60,335 bases of DNA from a virus. Below the pieces are notes generated by a model. That model was not told the DNA's origin and ran no database searches. It saw only the letters and a program-made list of their open reading frames with translations. The DNA is taken from IMG/VR virus record IMGVR_UViG_3300034418_003568, positions 1-60,335 of that record; one strand, given 5' to 3'. The position numbers were made by a program, and so were the translations under genes. Positions 42,225 to 47,862 of this stretch are shown here, piece after piece (positions within the stretch are counted from its first letter, which is position 1; each line of letters opens with the position of its first letter).

Positions 42225-42254
42225 AGTATAGATGATAACTTGTGTACTTGTCAA
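42225..42254 (-). promoter_or_regulatory. Internal sigma70 promoter, copy 2
   Basis: On the minus strand TTGACA, an 18-base spacer and TATACT, nearly identical to the element at 41168-41197, including the shared GTACACA and GTTATCAT in the spacer. The -35 box again contains the TGA stop codon of the upstream gene. Confidence 0.75.
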
Positions 42255-42529
42255 GCGAACGCTTCCTCTTCACCGAGTCTCTCGACAACCTCGTAGACGA
42301 TGCGCTCGCACTCATGGCGAGTGGGACGCTTGCTCCAACGTTGCTCATCACCGAAGCCGAGTGACCAGACCCAACCTCCGTAGACTTGCACCGCGCAACC
42401 CCTGTAGTTCAGCACCCTGTCACTGATTTGTTGTTGATAATCCATTTCGGTTTCTTTGGATTCGTGTCCAAGATGTCCCCATCGACGGTCATCATTGATG
42501 ATGTCTTGTTTTAAATTTTCATCGTTCAT
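42251..42529 (-). CDS. Hypothetical protein
   Basis: A 92-residue protein with GCAVQVYGGWVWSLGFGDEQ and an acidic C-terminal helix. GAGGTGCAAACA before the ATG at 42529 fixes the start. The first hammerhead ribozyme lies 37 bases upstream. Function is unknown. Confidence 0.62.
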   Translation of the reverse strand: MNDENLKQDIINDDRRWGHLGHESKETEMDYQQQISDRVLNYRGCAVQVYGGWVWSLGFGDEQRWSKRPTRHECERIVYEVVERLGEEEAFA

Positions 42530-42565
42530 TGTTTGCACCTCTGGTTGATAATTTAGTTGTCTGAT

Positions 42566-42617
42566 GGTCTCATCAGGCGTAGCACCACTACGCGACCCGC
42601 CGAAGCGGGTTTCGACC
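42566..42617 (-). ncRNA. Type II hammerhead ribozyme A
   Basis: Read on the minus strand: GGUC, GAAA, stem III CCCGC-UUCG-GCGGG, U-C cleavage site, stem I GCGUAG-UGGUG-CUACGC, core CUGAUGA, GACC. GGUC/GACC form stem II, which is the open stem. All conserved core bases are present. Cleavage is expected between 42594 and 42593. It starts 2 bases after the stop codon of the gene at 42620-42892. Confidence 0.93.
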
Positions 42618-42619
42618 TG

Positions 42620-42892
42620 TTAGATCACCCCAAGGCGGCGAAGACGTTCGTTGAATTTTTCAGCAATCGAATTGGTGATCACGCAATCAGGATCGAATGC
42701 GTCACCCGTGCGATATCTAACATCGTCAAGCATGGCAAGCCATGCAGCACGATCACCCGCGAAATACCAACGTCTGGCATTCGGTCTCGCGGTCTTCAGC
42801 CCGTAGACTTCCAGTACGTCGCCAGAATCCAGTGATAACTGGCGAACGATTACTGATGGAACGGATATTTCAAATTGCTGTTCCTGTAGCAC
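42620..42892 (-). CDS. Hypothetical protein
   Basis: A 90-residue protein with beta-like N-terminal half (FEISVPSVIVRQLSLDSGDV) and a helical C-terminus ending FNERLRRLGVI. The start is the GTG at 42892, with AGGAGA 6 bases upstream. The stop TAA is followed after 2 bases by ribozyme A. Function is unknown. Confidence 0.6.
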   Translation of the reverse strand: MLQEQQFEISVPSVIVRQLSLDSGDVLEVYGLKTARPNARRWYFAGDRAAWLAMLDDVRYRTGDAFDPDCVITNSIAEKFNERLRRLGVI

Positions 42893-42918
42893 AGTGATTC
42901 TCCTATCGGGTTTTGATC

Positions 42919-43083
42919 TTAGTCAACGTAATAATCGTCATCCCATAAGCTGACGCGTTGTTCTGCGCGTTTACGTACGAGACTGGGATCAAGCCATTCA
43001 TCGAATGGCGGAAATTCAAAGCCACAGGCTCGCGCTTCCGCACGTTCCTCGCAGTACTGCTGATATTTCAATTCGTCGGTCAT
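42919..43083 (-). CDS. Hypothetical small acidic protein
   Basis: A 54-residue protein beginning MTDELKYQQYCEERAEARAC and ending SLWDDDYYVD. The ATG overlaps the previous stop (ATGA). GFEFPPFDEWLDPSLVRKR resembles small phage proteins seen elsewhere, without known function. Confidence 0.58.
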   Translation of the reverse strand: MTDELKYQQYCEERAEARACGFEFPPFDEWLDPSLVRKRAEQRVSLWDDDYYVD

Positions 43084-43304
43084 GCTGCGTCCTCTTCAGC
43101 ACCGAACACTAGCTCCCACTCGTCTTTCAGTTCCTCGTCAGAGCGGGTTGCAAATCCAATAAATCCATCACGCAAGTAGGCTTTCAGGACTGCATGATCG
43201 TTGTCTACAAAGTCAAGATCCCTGTCCTCATTCCACAAATAGCTGATCGATTCTTTGATCAACGCTTCGATAACTTGTTCTCTCGTTAAATCTTTGTATT
43301 GCAT
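43080..43304 (-). CDS. Hypothetical acidic protein
   Basis: A 74-residue acidic protein (REQVIEALIKESISYLWNED). ATAGGTGCAACT precedes the ATG, directly downstream of ribozyme B. Function is unknown. Confidence 0.62.
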   Translation of the reverse strand: MQYKDLTREQVIEALIKESISYLWNEDRDLDFVDNDHAVLKAYLRDGFIGFATRSDEELKDEWELVFGAEEDAA

Positions 43305-43334
43305 AGTTGCACCTATGTGGGTTGGTTGTCTGAT

Positions 43335-43386
43335 GGTCTCATCAGTACGGGCATCACCCGTAGACCCGCCGGAGCGGGTTTCGACC
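43335..43386 (-). ncRNA. Type II hammerhead ribozyme B
   Basis: Minus strand: GGUC, GAAA, stem III CCCGC-UCCG-GCGGG, UC, stem I UACGGG-UGAUG-CCCGUA, CUGAUGA, GACC. Stem I differs completely from ribozyme A but keeps all pairs. Cleavage is expected between 43363 and 43362, about 60 bases before the next start codon. It starts 2 bases after the ardC-like stop codon. Confidence 0.94.
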
Positions 43387-43388
43387 TG

Positions 43389-44264
43389 TTAGGCGGCTTC
43401 CTTAAGTTCCTCAGACTCACGACCGAGCAACAGTTCGGATGCCTTGCGAGCAAGCGATGCAGCTTTAAAGATCGCCCGTTTGTCATTCTTGAGAACGCTC
43501 AGCCAGTTGTTTAAATACTGGGCGTGATCGACTCGCGGGGAGTTGGTGATACCGAGTTCCGCGCACAAAAACGCCGCACCTAGCTCCGCGACCAGTTCCT
43601 CGAACGCATAGTCTGAGTTACCGAAACTTGCTAGCTTGTGACGATTCAAGCGGGTAGCATGACCCGTCCAATGCACCAACTCATGCGAGAGGGTGCTGTA
43701 GTAGCACTCAGTCGCTGTCGAATGCTCAGTGCCGCGAAACAGTGACTTGATCGGCATATGCACAAAGTCACCCGCAGGTGAGTAAAAAGCGCGGGATTCA
43801 GGCGATTCGCGGATATCCGCACCTGTCCCTTTTGCCCATGCTTCGACGGATTCCATATCCATGACTTCGACCGGATCGTCTGATGGGTTGTCGAAGCTGC
43901 GAGCGTAGTCACCCTCGACCTGTTCCGAGTTGAACACGGTCGAATATCTGATCATTGGGAACACCGAGACGTTACCCTCTGAATCCTCTTTTTTCAGCAT
44001 CTTGAAATAGGTCACCATGTGACCTTTCGCACCCTTTTTGACGGTGCAATTCTTTGATGCCCATTGCTGATAACCCGCCCATGCGTTGGACTGAAAGGGC
44101 GTGAAATTCAACATGAGGATATTGACTCCGCGATAGTTCCGCTGAGTCACTGCGTTGAATGGGCGTAGGCTTGTCTTGCCTTTATTGAACGGGTTCACCC
44201 AGTCCGCACCGGATTCGGTCATTTGCTTGATCACTTGATCTGTCACGGTTTGATAAATATCCAT
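43389..44264 (-). CDS. ArdC-like antirestriction protein (ssDNA-binding domain plus zincin)
   Basis: A 291-residue protein. The N-terminal ~130 residues match the ArdC/TraC ssDNA-binding domain (RPFNAVTQRNYRGVNILML, WAGYQQWASKNCTVKKGAKG). The C-terminal half is a zincin of polyvalent-protein type with HELVHWTGH near residues 192-200 and FEELVAELGAAFL. ArdC proteins shield incoming DNA from host restriction. ATAGGTGCAACT precedes the ATG. Ribozymes C and B flank it on both sides, so it may be released as a monocistronic mRNA. Confidence 0.88.
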   Translation of the reverse strand: MDIYQTVTDQVIKQMTESGADWVNPFNKGKTSLRPFNAVTQRNYRGVNILMLNFTPFQSNAWAGYQQWASKNCTVKKGAKGHMVTYFKMLKKEDSEGNVSVFPMIRYSTVFNSEQVEGDYARSFDNPSDDPVEVMDMESVEAWAKGTGADIRESPESRAFYSPAGDFVHMPIKSLFRGTEHSTATECYYSTLSHELVHWTGHATRLNRHKLASFGNSDYAFEELVAELGAAFLCAELGITNSPRVDHAQYLNNWLSVLKNDKRAIFKAASLARKASELLLGRESEELKEAA

Positions 44265-44293
44265 AGTTGCACCTATGTGGGTTGATGGCTGAC

Positions 44294-44344
44294 GGTCTCG
44301 TCAGGCAGCGCGTCACGCTGCGACGGGCAAAGCCCGTTTCGACC
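44294..44344 (-). ncRNA. Type II hammerhead ribozyme C
   Basis: Minus strand: GGUC, GAAA, stem III CGGGC-UUU-GCCCG, UC, stem I GCAGCG-UGACG-CGCUGC, core CUGACGA, GACC. Both stems I and III are different in sequence from ribozymes A and B yet fully paired. Cleavage is expected between 44322 and 44321. Its first G is also the last base of the upstream TAG stop. Confidence 0.93.
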
Positions 44345-44616
44345 TAGTGGGATGCGAGCCACCGAGTACAGGCGGCTGCTACAAATGGGCGTCTTACCCA
44401 TAAGCGCGGGTGTTTTCGCACCACAAATTGCTCGCCAATCAGGTATCTACCCGAGTACCTGAGCGGCTCGCAACAGTCCCATTTGCCTGTTAGCTCGCGC
44501 ATGGCTGATGTTGCTGCAATCCGCGCAGCGACGGCGTTATCGTCGTACAGCGGCGATAGCTTGCAGGCGATCCGATACAGTCGGCGAATTGCCGAGAATT
44601 GCTGACGCTTGCTCAT
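44344..44616 (-). CDS. Hypothetical basic protein
   Basis: A 90-residue basic protein beginning MSKRQQFSAIRRLYRIACKL, Arg-rich, with a CC pair. Start at 44616, overlapping the previous stop (tgatg). The TAG stop overlaps ribozyme C. Function is unknown. Confidence 0.62.
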   Translation of the reverse strand: MSKRQQFSAIRRLYRIACKLSPLYDDNAVAARIAATSAMRELTGKWDCCEPLRYSGRYLIGEQFVVRKHPRLWVRRPFVAAACTRWLASH

Positions 44617-44726
44617 CACTTGCCCCCCTTTTTGACTGGAACCCACACTGGAACCGCATCGACCGGATGCAGCATCCAGTAACCCTTCTTGCTTGATTTG
44701 ATCAATTGCTTGAATGACTTGCTCAT
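44616..44726 (-). CDS. Tiny first gene of the minus operon
   Basis: A 36-residue basic protein beginning MSKSFKQLIKSSKKGYWMLH and ending WVPVKKGGK. GAGGTGCAAGTC precedes the ATG. As the first reading frame after a long structured leader it could be a leader peptide or a small effector. Function is unknown. Confidence 0.6.
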   Translation of the reverse strand: MSKSFKQLIKSSKKGYWMLHPVDAVPVWVPVKKGGK

Positions 44727-44990
44727 GACTTGCACCTCATGACTGTAGTGGACTCTATGCAACGCACTCAGCGAATGCGCTCTACAGAGTCGAAGGTATT
44801 TCCGGTACGTTGGGCATCGTCAGACTTTCGGGCGGCTGCTGTACTTGCAGGTCATCGCCTTCAACCCTACGGCTTCACCGATGCTTTAGGCCGGATTCCC
44901 CCTTCAGGGAACCGTCGGGCTGCTTGCGCTCATCCGACACCAGAACCTTTGTTTTTTCCCTAGCGGGGCGGCCTGTCTGGGTGGCCGATG
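44727..44990 (-). ncRNA. Structured 5' leader RNA of the minus operon
   Basis: About 260 bases between the promoter at 44997-45024 and the first start codon, with no plausible gene. On the minus strand it folds into clear local hairpins: GUCGG with CCGAC around a GC-GCAA-GC stem, UUCCC-UGAA-GGGGGAA, and CAUCG with CGAUG. Near the start codon GACUC/GAGUC and CUGUAG/CUACAG interleave, as in a pseudoknot or a switch. It matches no RNA family I can name. Confidence 0.55.
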
Positions 44991-44996
44991 GGTGCC

Positions 44997-45024
44997 ATCA
45001 TACGGATATCTGCTAAGCTGTCAA
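44997..45024 (-). promoter_or_regulatory. Sigma70 promoter of the 45-38.7 kb minus operon
   Basis: On the minus strand TTGACA, a 16-base spacer and TATGAT: a perfect -35 and five of six -10 bases. Transcription would start near 44990 and enter the structured leader. The adjacent 45025-45186 holds only AT-rich DNA with a run of nine to ten T near 45090 and no clear gene. Confidence 0.8.
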
Positions 45025-45186
45025 CAGTCCAACATGAAATATTTTTCAGGTGATAACTAAGTCATTGATATTTGGGCGAATTTAGTTTGATTTTTTTTTG
45101 CACTCAGCCTAGATTCGGTGAGCAGCGACACAAGTGTCAGTGTCAAAGATTAGCGAAAACACTACGAAACAAGGGATATTGTTAGC

Positions 45187-45711
45187 ATGGAAGGTCAGTA
45201 CGATGAATATGGTTTGACCGTAAAACAGCGGAAATTCTGCGAAAATGTAGTCTCTGGGATGAATCTCAGTGATGCATACCGGAACAGCTACGACGCTGAG
45301 AACATGAAGCCTGCGAGCATTCATCGACGGGCGTGCGAGTTAATGACGAACGGCAAGGTGAAGGCATGCGTGGAAGCGATAGGTGAGGCTAGGCGTAGGA
45401 TAGTCGAGGTCTCGACCGTCTCCGACCGCGACATGCTCATCCGCCTTTTGCGCTCATGGAGTACTGGCGAAGAATCTGCCACTAGTTCGCAGCTACGCGC
45501 CGCTGAACTGTTAGGCAAAGCCTGCGGACTCTACAGAGACGTCATCGAGGACAACCGCGAGCGTCCCGCTCAGGCGATTGCAGCAGAGCTAGAGTCAAAG
45601 TTGTCTTCACTGCTGCAGGCTTCGCGGACTCAGCCTGAGCAGGGTTCCACGGCTGAACCCGTGCTGACTCCGATTCCACAGGATCAGACCGAGTCTGTCG
45701 TAAGTCATTGA
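45187..45711 (+). CDS. terS: Terminase small subunit
   Basis: A 174-residue protein. LTVKQRKFCENVVSGMNLSD and AYRNSY are the helix-turn-helix DNA-recognition segment of the terminase_2-type small subunits. Helical oligomerisation segments and a Pro/Gln-rich tail follow. It recognises the packaging site and recruits the large subunit. It is separated from the large subunit gene by 467 bases containing a terminator and a strong promoter, which is unusual since these genes are normally adjacent. Confidence 0.85.
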   Translation: MEGQYDEYGLTVKQRKFCENVVSGMNLSDAYRNSYDAENMKPASIHRRACELMTNGKVKACVEAIGEARRRIVEVSTVSDRDMLIRLLRSWSTGEESATSSQLRAAELLGKACGLYRDVIEDNRERPAQAIAAELESKLSSLLQASRTQPEQGSTAEPVLTPIPQDQTESVVSH

Positions 45712-45720
45712 TTTCAAAGG

Positions 45721-45781
45721 GGTCAGGGGGTTAAGGTCAGGCCGATTGGGGCCAGAAAGTCGAGGCCAGACCCCCTTTTTT
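45721..45781 (+). terminator. Rho-independent terminator after the small terminase gene
   Basis: GGGGGT (45726-45731) pairs with ACCCCC (45770-45775), with an inner GGCC-rich region, followed by six T. GGGGTC/GACCCC is an alternative outer stem. It would separate the small terminase transcript from the late operon. Confidence 0.8.
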
Positions 45782-45959
45782 GCGCCGACCGTGGGCTGCT
45801 CCATATACATGCGATTCCACTCAAACGATTCCCCACATTTCCCATACCTGTTGTTTGTACGCAACATGTACTTTCACTTAAGTTCACGGGGATTTTGAAT
45901 AAATATACGGTTCCAGTGATTTTGGAAAAAATTTTTTGCAAAATTTTTGGAATTTTATA

Positions 45960-45988
45960 TTGACATTTACGATATAATATGCTAAAAT
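45960..45988 (+). promoter_or_regulatory. Strong sigma70 promoter before the large terminase gene
   Basis: TTGACA, an optimal 17-base spacer and TAAAAT, inside a very AT-rich stretch (45880-46060). It is the best promoter in the window and probably drives the packaging and head operon. The leader to the start at 46179 is about 185 bases. Confidence 0.82.
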
Positions 45989-45994
45989 CGAACC

Positions 45995-46021
45995 AGATCT
46001 TAGGCAAGATCTAAAAGATCT
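45995..46021 (+). promoter_or_regulatory. Three AGATCT palindromes at the late promoter start site
   Basis: AGATCT occurs at 45995-46000, 46007-46012 and 46016-46021. The first two form a perfect hairpin AGATCTT-AGGC-AAGATCT. They sit where transcription would start, so an operator or a 5' stem-loop is possible. No matching repressor gene is recognised. Confidence 0.5.
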
Positions 46022-46178
46022 AGCAAACTTTACATAATTTAAGGGTATTTAGGTAGCTTTTCCGCCCAGATATAATTTTTTTTTGGGTTCCCTCAAGATT
46101 AAGAAGGAAAAGCGCAGACATCGATGTTAAATATGCTGAATCGGGGGCTATTGTCCCTGCATTTTGAGGATCATCAGC

Positions 46179-47678
46179 TTGAACATCACCCCCGAAATCC
46201 TGAATAAAGTCAAACAGTTACCGTTAGATCAGCAAACCGAGATACTTCGTCTCTTGGATGAGTACGAAGAAGCCAAATCCAAAGAGAATTGTCGGGAAAG
46301 TTTCATTGCTTTTGTAGAGAGGGTGTGGCCGAGCTTCATTTCTGGGCGGCATCACAAGATTATGGGGGAAAAGTTCGAGCAGATTGCTTCAGGTAAGCTG
46401 AAGAGATTGATTATCTGCATGCCTCCCCGTCACACCAAGAGCGAATTCGGCTCTTATCTATTTCCTTCTTGGTTTTTGGGGAAGTATCCGCACAAGAAGG
46501 TGATTCAGACCTCCCACACTGCGGAATTGGCGGTGGGATTTGGTCGGAAGGTCAGAAACTTGGTGGATTCGGATGATTATCATTCGATCTTCCCGAATGT
46601 TGGACTCCGAGCGGACTCCAAAGCCGCCGGTCGCTGGAGTACTTCCAAGGGTGGGGAGTATTTCGCGATTGGTATCGGCGGTGCGGTGACCGGTAAGGGT
46701 GCCGATTTACTGATTATCGATGATCCCCACGATGAACAAGAGGGTCAGTCTGCCGATCCGACCGTCTTCGACCATGCGTATGAATGGTATACCTCCGGTC
46801 CTCGCCAGCGTCTCCAACCGGGCGGGGCCATCGTGATCATTTGTACCCGTTGGTCGAAAAGGGATCTCGTTGGTCAGGTCTTAAAGGCTTCCGCTTTGCG
46901 TGATGGGGTCGATGAATGGGAAGTTATTGAGTTCCCAGCGATCATGCCTTCGGGAACCCCGCTTTGGCCTGAGTTCTGGCCCCTAAAAGAACTCGAAGCG
47001 ATCCGAAACGAAATCCCGATCCACAAATGGCAAGCCCAGTACCAGCAAGATCCCACCTCCGAAGAGGGAGCGTTAATCAAACGGGAATGGTGGAAGGTGT
47101 GGGAAGAACGAAATCCCCCTCAATGTGAGTATCTCATTCAGTCATGGGATACCGCTTTCTTGAAAAAGGAACGGGCCGACTACTCCGCCTGTACCACTTG
47201 GGGGGTGTTCTACCATCCAGATGAAAATGGATCATTGCAACCGAATCTGATTCTGATGGACGCATTGAAAGAGAAGATGGAGTTCCCCACCCTCAAGAAA
47301 CGGGCCTATGAGCTATACCAGTACTGGAACCCTGAGACTTTGATTGTGGAAGCCAAAGCAGCAGGAACTCCCTTGATATTTGAATTAAGGGCGATGGGAA
47401 TTCCGGTCGCGGAATATACTCCGTCGAGAGGAAACGATAAGATTGCCCGTGTGAATGCGGTGGCAGATCTCTTTGCCAGTGGAAAAATCTGGAGACCTCA
47501 AACTAGATTTGCGGAAGAAGTGGTAGAAGAATTTGCATCCTTTCCCGCTGGAGAGCATGATGACTATGTTGACTCAGGCACTCAAGCGTTGTTGAGATAT
47601 CGACGGGGCGGCTTTGTGTCTTTGCCGTCCGATGCTCAAGATGAACCGATGTACAGACGTAAAGTGGAGTATTACTGA
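46179..47678 (+). CDS. terL: Terminase large subunit
   Basis: A 499-residue packaging motor. The ATPase has the deviant Walker A MPPRHTKSE near residue 81 and Walker B LLIIDDPHDE near 177, with HKWQAQYQQDP near 285. The C-terminal RNase H-like nuclease shows SWDTAF near 320 and HDDYVDSGTQAL near 460. The start is taken as the TTG at 46179, 8 bases after GAGGA; a TTG at 46164 would overlap that site. Confidence 0.92.
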   Translation: MNITPEILNKVKQLPLDQQTEILRLLDEYEEAKSKENCRESFIAFVERVWPSFISGRHHKIMGEKFEQIASGKLKRLIICMPPRHTKSEFGSYLFPSWFLGKYPHKKVIQTSHTAELAVGFGRKVRNLVDSDDYHSIFPNVGLRADSKAAGRWSTSKGGEYFAIGIGGAVTGKGADLLIIDDPHDEQEGQSADPTVFDHAYEWYTSGPRQRLQPGGAIVIICTRWSKRDLVGQVLKASALRDGVDEWEVIEFPAIMPSGTPLWPEFWPLKELEAIRNEIPIHKWQAQYQQDPTSEEGALIKREWWKVWEERNPPQCEYLIQSWDTAFLKKERADYSACTTWGVFYHPDENGSLQPNLILMDALKEKMEFPTLKKRAYELYQYWNPETLIVEAKAAGTPLIFELRAMGIPVAEYTPSRGNDKIARVNAVADLFASGKIWRPQTRFAEEVVEEFASFPAGEHDDYVDSGTQALLRYRRGGFVSLPSDAQDEPMYRRKVEYY

Positions 47679-47851
47679 TGAAAGGTCGTACGAACGCATC
47701 TGAAAAGAAAGAAGCACCGAAAAATAAAGCGGTGATGGTTGCTGGCGCAAAGCGAGACATTGGAATGTATGGCGGTGGCATGACCATGGGAACCAAAGGG
47801 GTGGCCCGTGGGATGGGTGCTGCCGTGAAGGGCGGTAATTTTACCGGCTAA
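47678..47851 (+). CDS. Small Gly-rich protein between terminase and portal
   Basis: A 57-residue basic protein. The N-terminus is Lys-rich and the C-terminal half is MYGGGMTMGTKGVARGMGAA then VKGGNFTG. The RGMGAAVKGG end resembles the C-terminal tags of small virion proteins in aquatic phages and of the tag genes at 56.1-56.7 kb here. The ATG overlaps the terminase stop (tgatg). Its role is unknown; a small virion protein is possible. Confidence 0.65.
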   Translation: MKGRTNASEKKEAPKNKAVMVAGAKRDIGMYGGGMTMGTKGVARGMGAAVKGGNFTG

Positions 47852-47862
47852 AGGAGAAAACT

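Noticed and set aside
44790-44835. A fourth hammerhead in the leader (CUGACGA with nearby GAAA on the minus strand)
   Set aside because: The bases after CUGACGA do not form a stem II closed before GAAA, and the upstream GAAA is only two bases away, so no hammerhead order can be built.
44730-45016. Plus-strand open frames of about 70 codons in the 44.7-45.0 kb gap
   Set aside because: The region is the structured leader of a minus-strand transcript, and the frames have no Shine-Dalgarno and no recognisable composition.
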